From JABFRZ01 sp964631945 (GTDB taxonomy: Bacteria > Planctomycetota > UBA1135 > GCA-002686595): a stretch of DNA of 64,000 nt. Shown in pieces: positions 42,802-52,053 of this stretch. The position numbers and the translations under genes are program-made. The notes under the pieces are model-generated. The model worked only from the letters and a program-made list of their open reading frames with translations, was not told the origin of the DNA and did no database searches. The DNA lies in the NCBI GenBank assembly GCA_964631945.1, contig CAZWAY010000027.1:1-64000 (forward strand). The letters run 5' to 3'. Each line of letters starts with the position of its first letter. The first letter of the stretch is position 1.

Positions 42802-43239
42802 AGGTCTTTGGTCCTCTGCGGTTGCGGAGGCGAAGCGGTCGTTCTCCTTCGCCGGGCTCCCGGGGGGAGGCCGCGAATCCGAGCCGGAGGGCTCGAGCCG
42901 GAGAGTGCGGCTCGGACAGGCCGGAAGGCTTGCGAGGACCGGAGTCCTCTGGCCTTCGACCGGGCCCGCGGTGCGTTCGGATGCTCCGCATCCGATACCG
43001 CCGGGCCGGCGGCGCCTCGTCCCCAGCACCGCGAAACGCGGGTGGACCGGCGCCCGACCTCTCTGAGCAGAATGCAACAAGCGCGTCCCGGGCGCACCAG
43101 GAAAAACCGGCTTTTCCCGGCCGTGACGCGTGCGCCTGCATCGGCAGGGGAACGCCTCGCGCCTAAGGCACGCGCCGGAAACCCGGCCGAGTCCGGCCGC
43201 CCGAGGCCCCTCGAGCCAGGCGCCGCCCCCCTTTCCCGA
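42802..43239 (-). other. pyrE-rho intergenic region / rho leader
   Basis: 438 nt between the pyrE stop and the TTG chosen for rho. It holds a perfect inverted repeat (42977-42995) and a weak hairpin followed by U residues just after pyrE (43100-43126). A short palindrome, CCAAAG-AC-CTTTGG on the minus strand (42798-42811), overlaps the proposed start. Rho genes commonly have long autoregulated leaders; part of this stretch may instead code for the Rho N-terminus. Confidence 0.5.
42977..42995 (-). repeat. perfect inverted repeat in the rho leader
   Basis: TCGGATGC and GCATCCGA, 8-bp arms around a 3-nt centre. In the minus-strand RNA it forms a tight hairpin about 175 nt before the proposed rho start. 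It is a possible operator or RNA hairpin for autoregulation. Confidence 0.5.
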
Positions 43240-43923
43240 CTAGCGGCCGCCGTAGAGCGCGCGGTACTCGCGGATGCGCGCGAGCGTCGGCTCGTCGAGC
43301 CGCGCCCGACCCGCGCGCGGCGCGCCGGTCAGGCTCGCCACGATCTGGTCGATCGTGGCGATGGCGAAGCAGGGCATGCCGAACTCCGTCTCGAGCTCGC
43401 GCAGCGCGCTGTGCTCGCCCTGGCCGCGCTCCTGGCGATCGACGGCCACCACCAGCCCGGCCAGGCGGATCCGGGCCGCGGCGCGCAGCAGCGGAACGGT
43501 CTCGCGGATGGAGGTGCCCGCGGTGGTCACGTCCTCCACGATCACCACGCGCTCGCCGTCCGCGAGCTTGTGTCCGACCAGACGCCCGCCCTCGCCGTGG
43601 TCCTTCGCCTCCTTGCGGTTGAAGCAGAAGGAGGCGTCGTGGCCGTGCTCGGCGGCGAGGGCCGAAGCGCTCGCGACCACCAGCGGGATGCCCTTGTAGG
43701 CCGGCCCGAACAGGACGTCGAAGTCCTGGCCGAGACGGGCGCGGATCGCGCGCGCGTAGAAGCGGCCCAGGCGCAGGAGCTCGCTGCCGCGGGCGAAGCG
43801 CGCGAAGTCGAGGAAGTACGGCGTGCGCCGACCGCTCTTGGTCTGGAAGTCCCCGAAGGCGAGCACGCCGCTCGCGAGCAGGAAATCGACGAACTCTTCG
43901 GTGGGGGCGAGCGCGGCTTCCAT
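43240..43923 (-). CDS. pyrE: orotate phosphoribosyltransferase
   Basis: A 227-residue type I phosphoribosyltransferase forming OMP in pyrimidine synthesis. Seen: the segment FGDFQTKSGRRTPYFLD with the orotate-site residues, FGPAYKGIPLVVASASAL, FNRKEAKDHGEGG (flexible catalytic loop) and the PRPP motif VVIVEDVTTAGTSI. The C-terminal part is slightly longer than in E. coli PyrE. I use the ATG at 43923; an upstream in-frame ATG at 43962 would add 13 residues. It lies downstream of tRNA-Pro and upstream of rho. Confidence 0.92.
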   Translation of the reverse strand: MEAALAPTEEFVDFLLASGVLAFGDFQTKSGRRTPYFLDFARFARGSELLRLGRFYARAIRARLGQDFDVLFGPAYKGIPLVVASASALAAEHGHDASFCFNRKEAKDHGEGGRLVGHKLADGERVVIVEDVTTAGTSIRETVPLLRAAARIRLAGLVVAVDRQERGQGEHSALRELETEFGMPCFAIATIDQIVASLTGAPRAGRARLDEPTLARIREYRALYGGR

Positions 43924-43986
43924 CCTCAGGCAGGCCTCATCCGGCGCCGAACGGCCGGGCACCGGCTCCCGCTGCCGCGGGAGCGT

Positions 43987-44063
43987 TGGTCGGGGCGACT
44001 GGATTTGAACCAGCGACCTCTTGGTCCCGAACCAAGCGCTCTACCAAGCTGAGCCACGCCCCG
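43987..44063 (-). tRNA. tRNA-Pro (anticodon CGG)
   Basis: A 77-nt cloverleaf on the minus strand. The acceptor stem CGGGGCG/CGCCCCG is perfect (44063-44057 with 43997-43991). The D-arm contains TCAGCTTGGTAGAGC. The anticodon stem CTTGG/CCAAG holds the loop TTCGGGA, giving anticodon CGG (proline, codon CCG). The T-arm contains GGTTCAAATCC. The discriminator A and an encoded CCA follow (43990-43987). Confidence 0.95.
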
Positions 44064-44148
44064 ACGGAAGGGCGCACAAGGTAGGGAGGCCCCCCCACGC
44101 CGTCAAGGCACGCGCGACTTCCCGCGCCGTGCCAGCCGATCCGCGGGC

Positions 44149-45690
44149 CTAGCCGCCGAGGTCCACGAACGTCCCGCCGTTCTCGGCCGCCAGACGCTCC
44201 ATGAAGTCCTTCTCGAACTCGCCTAGCGTGATGGTGTGGATCACGACCTTGCGCAGCTCGTTGGCCGCGCGCACCTCGCGCAGGACGTCGTCGGGCTCGA
44301 TGAACTTGCCGTGCGAGGGACGCCCGTCGGACAGGAAGAAGATCGTGTCCAGGGCGACCTCGTAGCCGCGCGACTCCTTGCCCACCTCCACGCCCAGGGC
44401 CGTCATCAGGGCGGCGTAGGTGTTGGTCTTGCCGCCCTCGAGATTGGCCGAGCCGACCAGCCCCACGCGCGCCAGGTCCTCCTTGGAGGCCCCGCCGATC
44501 GCCTCCAGGCGGCCCACGAAGCTCTCGGCGCTCGACTTGTTGAGCGGGTTGGCCTTGACCAGGCCCTTCTTCCAGGACTTCACGTCGGTCGCGAAGGCGA
44601 TCACGTTGAACTCGACGTAGGGCTCGAGGCCGCGGATGGTGCGGATGAGCTCGGTCTTGATCACGTCGATGCGCTTCCAGGAGGGGTACTGGTTGTCCTT
44701 GAAGCGCTGCTTGTCGACCACCTCCTGCTCCATCGAGCCGGAGACGTCGATCACGAAGACGATCGAGCGGCTGGGGGTGTCGATGCCGTGGTAGGAAACA
44801 CCGGCCTGCCCCTCGTACTGCTCGCGGCGCTTGGCCTGCACCGCGCGCAGCTTGGCCAGCTCTTCGTCGCTCGGGATCTGGAACTTGCCCTCGTAGGTCT
44901 TCCAGAAGTTCTGCCAGGCGTCGATGCGCGCCCCGAAGTCGCGCCCGGTGATGCGCGCCAGGGCGGCGCCGATGTCCTCGATCAGGCGGCCCTCCTCGCG
45001 CCCCATGCGCTCGATCAGCGGACCGATCGAGTCCACGTGGCGCACGCGCCCGAGCGCGGCGATGGCCGAGGAGCGCACCTGCCAGGAGCCGTGCGCGAGG
45101 TCGGCGCGCGCCGGGGCGAGCACGCGCTCCGAACGCAACTCGGCCAGGGCCTCCAGCGCCGCGCAGCGCACGCCCACCTCGGTCTCGGCGCACAGCGCGG
45201 CGATGGGCTCGATCGCGGCCGGATCCCCGAGCGCCGCCAGGGTCTGGATCGCGTGCCGGCGCACGTCCCACGCGCCGTCCGCGAGCAGCGGCAGGATCGA
45301 GGCCAGCGTGCCCGCATAGCGCCCGTCGGAGAGCGCCGACAGGAGCCCGTTCTTGGCCTCCAGGCTGGTCGCCGCGGCCAGCTCGACCAGCAGCCGGTCG
45401 ACCGGCGGACGCGTCTTGAACTTGGCGAGCACGCGCGCGGCGGCCATGCGCACCTCGGGCTCGGCCAGGTCGAACAGCGGCACGAGCACGGCCACGACCT
45501 CGGGCGATTCGTTGCCCTGCAGGGCCAGCACGGCCTCGATGCGCGTGGGCGTGTCCTTGTACTTGCGGAAGTAGCGCCGGAACTCCTGCAGGATCTCGTC
45601 GTCCTGGCGCGCGGACGCGCCGGCAGCGACGAAGGCGCCCACCCACAGGAGCGCCAACGCGAGGAGCCCGGCCCGGCAGGACGGCTTCAT
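44149..45690 (-). CDS. secreted HEAT-repeat and von Willebrand factor A domain protein
   Basis: A 513-residue protein with a signal peptide (about 1-27). Residues about 50-250 form tandem HEAT/armadillo-like helical repeats (EVRMAAARVLAKF, WDVRRHAIQTLAALGDPAAI, VGVRCAALEALAEL, WQVRSSAIAALGRV). From about 305 comes a VWA domain with an intact MIDAS: DVSGS (Asp315, Ser317, Ser319), the Thr region (GGKTNTYAAL) and a downstream Asp (FLSDGRPSHGKF). VWA domains bind ligands through a divalent metal; HEAT repeats give a protein-binding solenoid. The ligand is unknown. A TAGAGT -10-like box lies 9 nt before the ATG. It lies downstream of the single-pass membrane-protein gene. Confidence 0.85.
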   Translation of the reverse strand: MKPSCRAGLLALALLWVGAFVAAGASARQDDEILQEFRRYFRKYKDTPTRIEAVLALQGNESPEVVAVLVPLFDLAEPEVRMAAARVLAKFKTRPPVDRLLVELAAATSLEAKNGLLSALSDGRYAGTLASILPLLADGAWDVRRHAIQTLAALGDPAAIEPIAALCAETEVGVRCAALEALAELRSERVLAPARADLAHGSWQVRSSAIAALGRVRHVDSIGPLIERMGREEGRLIEDIGAALARITGRDFGARIDAWQNFWKTYEGKFQIPSDEELAKLRAVQAKRREQYEGQAGVSYHGIDTPSRSIVFVIDVSGSMEQEVVDKQRFKDNQYPSWKRIDVIKTELIRTIRGLEPYVEFNVIAFATDVKSWKKGLVKANPLNKSSAESFVGRLEAIGGASKEDLARVGLVGSANLEGGKTNTYAALMTALGVEVGKESRGYEVALDTIFFLSDGRPSHGKFIEPDDVLREVRAANELRKVVIHTITLGEFEKDFMERLAAENGGTFVDLGG

Positions 45691-45699
45691 GGCCGGGCT

Positions 45700-45705
45700 A
45701 CTCTA
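45700..45705 (-). promoter_or_regulatory. -10-like element (TAGAGT) of the HEAT/VWA gene
   Basis: TAGAGT on the minus strand ends 9 nt before the ATG at 45690, a leaderless-type placement. No strong -35 was found. Confidence 0.4.
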
Positions 45706-45772
45706 CCTCCCGGCCGACCCGGAGCTACCGCTGCGCGTCGAGCGGGTCGCCGGCCCCCGCGCGGCGAGCCGG

Positions 45773-47101
45773 CTAGCGACCGACGACGATCGCGCGCCCG
45801 GGCCCCAGGTCCTCGAGGTCCGAGGACTTCACGCGCACCCGGCCCCCATCCGTGAGGGCCAGGGTCACGTCGTCGCCTTCCTGCTTGAGCACGTGGCCGT
45901 AGAGCATCCCGCCAGGGACGCGCACGCGCACGCGCTTGCTGCCGGCCAGCAGTTCACCGCCCGTCTTCGTGCCCTCGGGCAGCGGCGGCAACACCTCGAT
46001 GCGCTCGACCTTGTCGCCGTCCAGGCCCACGCGCCCGGGCTCGGTGTCGAGCCACACACGGTTCTGCCCGACCGCGTAGAGCCGCCCGTCGAACACGTCG
46101 CCCGTGGTGGTGAACACGCGCACGTTGCCGACGCGCGGCATGATCGTCTTGGCCGGAGCCTTCACGGCTTCCAGCGGGACCTCGCTGCCGCGCCAGATCA
46201 GTTCCAGCCGATCCTCCGAGGCCCATTCGAAGCCCGGACCGGAGAGGTCGGGGAAGGACGGGCTGGACGCGGACGGAAGCGCGCCCAGCGCGGCCAGGCT
46301 CTGCGTGCCTTCACCGCCCTGGGGCCCGCTCTCGACCGCGCTCGGCGCGACCACTTCGGGCTGCGGAGGCCGGGGCTCGCGCCGGGTGCCGGGCGTCCGC
46401 GACGAAACGACCGGCGCGGGCTCCGTGACCGGTTCGGGCGTGGACGCGACGGGCTCGACGACCGGGAGCGAGCTCACGAGCGGCGTTTCGCCGGTCGGCT
46501 CGGACACCACCGGCGCCGGCTTCGGGCTGGCCACCGGCTGGCTCGAGTGGGTGGGCGTGCGTGCGACCTCGGTCTGCGCGCCGAAGTAGCGCGAGAAGAG
46601 GGTCGGCCCGTAGAACAGTCCGCCGGCGCCAAGGGCCGCGGCCAGCAGCACGCCCACCAGCAGCGGCTTGCGGCTGGAGACGGGCTCGGACAGCGGCGCG
46701 AACTCGCCCTCGTCGCTGCCCAGGTCCTCGCCGAACTCGAAGGCCGAGGGCGCCTCCGCGAACTCCTGCACGGCGTCGCCCTCCGGCAGCGGCGCGGGCG
46801 CGGGCACCTGTCCGTAGCTCGGATCGTAGCCCTGTCCGCCATCGCCACCGAGCGTCGGCGGCGGAACGAGGTCGAGCGAGCTGCCGTAGGCCTGGTGCGG
46901 GTCCTGGCTGTCGGTGAACTCGGTGTCGAGCCCCAGGAAGTCTCCGGCGTTCTGCGCACCCTGGAAGCCCTGGCTCAGGACCTCACCCGGAGTCGCGCGG
47001 CGCGAACCGCTCGCCGGACGATTGCCGGAGTAGGGCGAGGCGGTGTCGAGCTCCGAAGGAAAGCCTTGCTCCTCGGGGTTGTTCAGGAAATCGTCGGCCA
47101 T
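45773..47101 (-). CDS. single-pass membrane protein with Sm-like beta repeats, unknown function
   Basis: A 442-residue protein. Residues 1-140 are acidic and low-complexity (cytosolic side likely), followed by one membrane helix (about 146-166, LLVGVLLAAALGAGGLFYG). A Pro/Val/Ser-rich linker (about 175-300) leads to a C-terminal beta region with two similar units: VFTTTGDVFDGRLYAVGQNR and VRVPGGMLYGHVLKQEGDD. Each looks like a small SM-/LSM-like barrel strand pattern. No signal peptide. It lies 82 nt upstream of the HEAT/VWA gene on the same strand; whether they work together is unknown. I do not recognise a named family. Confidence 0.65.
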   Translation of the reverse strand: MADDFLNNPEEQGFPSELDTASPYSGNRPASGSRRATPGEVLSQGFQGAQNAGDFLGLDTEFTDSQDPHQAYGSSLDLVPPPTLGGDGGQGYDPSYGQVPAPAPLPEGDAVQEFAEAPSAFEFGEDLGSDEGEFAPLSEPVSSRKPLLVGVLLAAALGAGGLFYGPTLFSRYFGAQTEVARTPTHSSQPVASPKPAPVVSEPTGETPLVSSLPVVEPVASTPEPVTEPAPVVSSRTPGTRREPRPPQPEVVAPSAVESGPQGGEGTQSLAALGALPSASSPSFPDLSGPGFEWASEDRLELIWRGSEVPLEAVKAPAKTIMPRVGNVRVFTTTGDVFDGRLYAVGQNRVWLDTEPGRVGLDGDKVERIEVLPPLPEGTKTGGELLAGSKRVRVRVPGGMLYGHVLKQEGDDVTLALTDGGRVRVKSSDLEDLGPGRAIVVGR

Positions 47102-47223
47102 GGGCGGAGTGGAACGCGATGGGTCTCGGGGGGATCCCCTCCCCTATCGACGGCACGAGCCGACGACCCGAGCCCGCCCGCCAGAAATCCTGGCCACCCC
47201 GCGGGTCGCGGGCTTGACCGGGT

Positions 47224-47253
47224 TTGACACGGGCGCGGCCCCGGATCGAGAGT
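47224..47253 (+). promoter_or_regulatory. promoter with consensus -35 (TTGACA-N18-GAGAGT)
   Basis: A perfect TTGACA at 47224-47229, an 18-nt spacer and GAGAGT at 47248-47253, ending 8 nt before the ATG of the binding-protein gene. The -10 is weak but the -35 is the best in the window. Confidence 0.5.
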
Positions 47254-47261
47254 GGCCGCGC

Positions 47262-48245
47262 ATGAAGGAGTTTCTCGCTCGGGTCCTGACGGCGCTCGCC
47301 CCCGTCCTGGTGGGTTGCGGGCCGCCGGAAGCGGCGGCCGCCCAGGATCGCCTGCCGCGCCTCGTCTCGGCGGAGTTCCCCGTGCGCCTCGAGTTCGCGG
47401 ATGGCGCGCTCGAGCTCGCCGCGCCGCCCCGGCGCCTGCTACCCGCCAACGCGGCCTGGATCGACTTCGTGAGCCTGCTCGTCGGTCCCGAGCGCGTGGT
47501 GGCGTTGCCGAGCGAGGCCTTCGGCTTCTCGCGCCTCGCGCGCGAGCCAGGCGCCTGGGTCGACCTCCCGCCGTTCCCCGTGTTCGAGGGCGAGCGCATC
47601 CTGGCGCTCGCGCCCGACCTGGTGCTGGCGCACAGCTGGCAGAACCCGGAGACGATCACGAGCCTGCGACGCGCGGGCGTGCCGGTGCTGGTGCTGCCCG
47701 TGCCCGAGAGCTGGGGCGAGATCGTGCGCACGCTGGAACTGCTGGGCGCGGCGCTGGGCGTCCGCGAACGCGCGCACACGGTCGTCGCCGGGCTCGAGTT
47801 GCGGCGCGAACGCCTGGCCGAGCGCGCGCGCCCCTTCGCCAGGCTGCGCGCCCTCAGCTACACGAATCTCGGCGCCGGCGGCTGGACCAGTGGCGCCGAC
47901 ACCACCGCCCAGGTCCTGCTCGAACTCGCCGGGCTGCGCAACGCGCCGGCCGAGGCCGGACTGCGCGGCGACGTGCCGGCCGATCAGGAGCGCCTGCTCG
48001 CGCTGGCGCCCGACCTGTTCCTGGTGGGTCGGCCGGACCGCTCGGAGAGCTCCCCGCCCAGCGCCGACTTCCTGCTGGCCGAACCCGCCCTGGCCGGGCT
48101 GGCGGCGCTGCGCGAGCGGCGCATCGTGAGCCTCGCGCCCGCGCTCTTCACCAGCGCCTCGCCCGAACTGCTGCGCGGGGCGGAAGAGGTGGTGGACGCG
48201 CTGGAGGAATGGACGCGCGCCGGTCGGCTCACGGGCGGCGGCTGA
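47262..48245 (+). CDS. periplasmic binding lipoprotein, BtuF/FhuD (TroA-like) family
   Basis: A 327-residue protein with a lipoprotein signal ending LVGC (Cys19). The body has the two-lobe class III binding-protein pattern: LLPANAAWIDFVSLLVGPERVV, ILALAPDLVLAHSWQNPETI, LRRAGVPVLVLPVPESWGEI, a second-lobe start (RLRALSYTNLGAGGW), and LLALAPDLFLVGRP. Members bind cobalamin, haem, siderophores or metals for ABC uptake. No permease or ATPase gene is adjacent, so the ligand is unknown and it may work with components encoded elsewhere. The start was chosen from the lipobox and the promoter; the frame is open further upstream. It is convergent with selB. Confidence 0.8.
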   Translation: MKEFLARVLTALAPVLVGCGPPEAAAAQDRLPRLVSAEFPVRLEFADGALELAAPPRRLLPANAAWIDFVSLLVGPERVVALPSEAFGFSRLAREPGAWVDLPPFPVFEGERILALAPDLVLAHSWQNPETITSLRRAGVPVLVLPVPESWGEIVRTLELLGAALGVRERAHTVVAGLELRRERLAERARPFARLRALSYTNLGAGGWTSGADTTAQVLLELAGLRNAPAEAGLRGDVPADQERLLALAPDLFLVGRPDRSESSPPSADFLLAEPALAGLAALRERRIVSLAPALFTSASPELLRGAEEVVDALEEWTRAGRLTGGG

Positions 48246-48248
48246 CGC

Positions 48249-50159
<1,911 letters not shown>

Positions 50160-50195
50160 GCGCGCGCTCGGGCCCATGGTAGCCTCGCGCCTCCG

Positions 50196-51134
50196 GTGAA
50201 CGCCCCGACCCGCTTCCGCACGCTGCGTCCGTGGCTGCTCGCCACCTTCGGCCGGCCGGTGCACCGCCTGGCGCTCGACGCCGGCTCGAGCTGCCCGAAC
50301 CGCGACGGCACGCGCGGACGCGGCGGCTGCGCGTACTGCGACGTGGAGGGCTCGGGCACGGGCGCGCTGCGCAGCGGACTCGACCTGGCCGCGCAGCTCG
50401 AGCGCGGGCTGGCGCGTCTGGCGCGGCGCGAAGGTGGCGCGGGCGGCGTGGTCGCCTACTTCCAGTCCTACTCGAACACCTACGTCTCTCCCGAGCGCCT
50501 GGACGAGGTCCTGGCGGTGGTCGAGGCGCGCGCGGGCGGAGCGCTGGTGGCCGTGTCGGTGGCGACGCGCCCCGACACGCTGCCCGACTGGGCCCTGGCC
50601 CGCCTGGTGGCGCTGGCCCGGCGCCTGCCGGTGTGGGTCGAACTCGGCCTCGAGACGGCGGACGACGGCGTGCTCGGCGCCATCAACCGCCTGCACACCG
50701 TGGCCGAGTTCGAGGACGCCGTGGCGCGCGTGCGCGCGGCCGGCCTGCTGTGCGTGGCGCACGCGATCCTGGGACTGCCGGGCGACGGGCGCGCGGGCGC
50801 GCGCCGCACGGCCGAGGTCCTGGCGCGGAGCGGCGTCGAGGGCGTCAAGGTGCACCAGCTGATGGTGCTGGAGCGCACGCAGTTCGCGGCGCGCTTCCGC
50901 GCGGGCGAGCTGGCGGTCCTGGACGCGCCGACCTACGTCCAGTGGCTGGCCGACTTCGTCGAGCGCCTGGGGCCCGAGCAGGTGCTGCACCGACTCACGG
51001 GCGACGCGAGCGAGGAGGAGCTGCTCGCGCCGCGCTGGTCGCTGGACAAGAACGACGTGCGACGTGCGCTGGAGGCCGAGCTCGAACGCCGCGGCACGGT
51101 GCAGGGGGCGCTCGCCGCGCTGCGCACGCCCTGA
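50196..51134 (+). CDS. radical SAM protein, YhcC/TIGR01212 type
   Basis: A 312-residue radical SAM protein. The 4Fe-4S motif is in the spaced form of this family: CPNRDGTRGRGGCAYCD, i.e. a first Cys and then C-x2-C after a Gly-rich insert. Other family blocks are YFQSYSNTY, VSVATRPDTLPD, VWVELGLETADDGVLGAINR, AHAILGLPGD and VKVHQLMVLERT. The reaction of this family is not established to my knowledge; tRNA or other macromolecule modification has been suggested. GTG start at 50196, divergent from selB with a gap of about 36 nt, so their promoters overlap. Confidence 0.85.
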   Translation: MNAPTRFRTLRPWLLATFGRPVHRLALDAGSSCPNRDGTRGRGGCAYCDVEGSGTGALRSGLDLAAQLERGLARLARREGGAGGVVAYFQSYSNTYVSPERLDEVLAVVEARAGGALVAVSVATRPDTLPDWALARLVALARRLPVWVELGLETADDGVLGAINRLHTVAEFEDAVARVRAAGLLCVAHAILGLPGDGRAGARRTAEVLARSGVEGVKVHQLMVLERTQFAARFRAGELAVLDAPTYVQWLADFVERLGPEQVLHRLTGDASEEELLAPRWSLDKNDVRRALEAELERRGTVQGALAALRTP

Positions 51135-51199
51135 TCCGAGCCAACCGCGGAGGCGCGAAGGACGCGGAGGAGACGAGCGGGAGCGAAGCGGGCCGGTCG

Positions 51200-51922
51200 C
51201 TAGACGTCGCGCAGGAACAGGATGCGCCCGCACGAGGGGCAGGGCACGAGCTCGGTGCGGCGCGCCAGGCGCACGTAGATGTTGTTCGGCACCGAGACGT
51301 AGCAGCCCTGGCACACGCGCCCGTCGAGCTCGGCGATGGCCTGACCCTCGCGTGAGGCCAGGAGCTTCTCGTACTGCCCGAGGATGTCGGGGGCGAGCTC
51401 GGAGGTGCCGCGCTTCTTGCGCTCGCGCTCCATGGCCTGCGCCCGGTCCATGGTCTCCTTGGCTTCCTTGTCGACGTTGGCCGCGTACTGCGCGAACTCC
51501 TGCTCGAGCTCGGCCACCGCGACCTGCAGCACGCCGCGCTCCTCGCCCAGCTTCTCGATCTCCGACAGCAGCGCCAGGCCCTCTTCCTCGGCCTCGCCGA
51601 TGTCGCGCTTCAGCGTGCGGATCTCGTGCTGGAAGGCCACGTGCAGGGCGGCATCGGCGCGCGCCTCGCCGGCCTCGTGCTCGAGCTTGCGCACGCGCTG
51701 GCGCTGGCTGCTGGTGAGGTCCTCGATCTCCTTGAGGCGCACCTTGGCCAGGGTCAGCTTCTTGTCGACCTCCGCCAGCCGTTCGCTCTCGAGCCGGACC
51801 TTCTCGCGCTTGCGCGTGACCTCCTGCGGGAAGCGCCGCAGCTCGTCCTGCAGGCGGTAGAGATCGCGGTCGAGATCCTGGAGGCCGCGGAGGATGGCGA
51901 GGGTCTGGCGCAAGTCGGGCAT
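51200..51922 (-). CDS. coiled-coil protein with C4 zinc ribbon
   Basis: A 240-residue protein. Residues about 5-175 are a long charged coiled coil (LERLAEVDKKL-like heptads, EHEIRTLKRDIGEAEEEGLA). The C-terminus is a zinc ribbon: GRVCQGCYVSVPNN and ELVPCPSCGRILFL (two C-x2-C pairs). This is the C4-type zinc-ribbon family (formerly DUF164) widespread in bacteria; some members help recycle or inspect ribosomes or act in envelope processes, so the role here is open. A TAGACT hexamer lies upstream of the ATG at 51922. It is convergent with the radical SAM gene and divergent from the aminopeptidase gene. Confidence 0.85.
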   Translation of the reverse strand: MPDLRQTLAILRGLQDLDRDLYRLQDELRRFPQEVTRKREKVRLESERLAEVDKKLTLAKVRLKEIEDLTSSQRQRVRKLEHEAGEARADAALHVAFQHEIRTLKRDIGEAEEEGLALLSEIEKLGEERGVLQVAVAELEQEFAQYAANVDKEAKETMDRAQAMERERKKRGTSELAPDILGQYEKLLASREGQAIAELDGRVCQGCYVSVPNNIYVRLARRTELVPCPSCGRILFLRDV

Positions 51923-52040
51923 GCAGGGGGAGCGAGGGCTGGAGAGTCTAGTGCCCAGGCACGGAAGTGTGCAACCTCGCCCGTGCGCCGAGGCGCGCGC
52001 GAGCGCGCCCGTGGACGCGCGCCGGGCGCGGGGACGTGGC

Positions 52041-52046
52041 TATGAT
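52041..52046 (+). promoter_or_regulatory. -10 element (TATGAT) of the M18 aminopeptidase gene
   Basis: TATGAT matches five of six -10 consensus bases and ends 7 nt before the ATG at 52054, giving a leaderless-type start. The in-frame ATG at 52042 lies inside the hexamer, so it is an unlikely start. Confidence 0.5.
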
Positions 52047-52053
52047 TCCCCCG

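Noticed and set aside
43100..43126. Hairpin followed by U residues after pyrE as an intrinsic terminator
   Set aside because: The stem is only 4-5 bp and can refold using the U-tract itself (CCGGGAAAA with UUUUCCUGG), so it is too weak to call.
51135..51199. Possible REP-like purine-rich repeat (GGAGGCGCGAAGGACGCGGAGGA)
   Set aside because: Only one copy was noticed in the window, so a repeat family cannot be supported.
52042..52053. Upstream ATG (MIPP) as start of the M18 aminopeptidase
   Set aside because: It lies inside the TATGAT -10-like hexamer; the ATG at 52054 fits both family N-terminus and leaderless spacing better.
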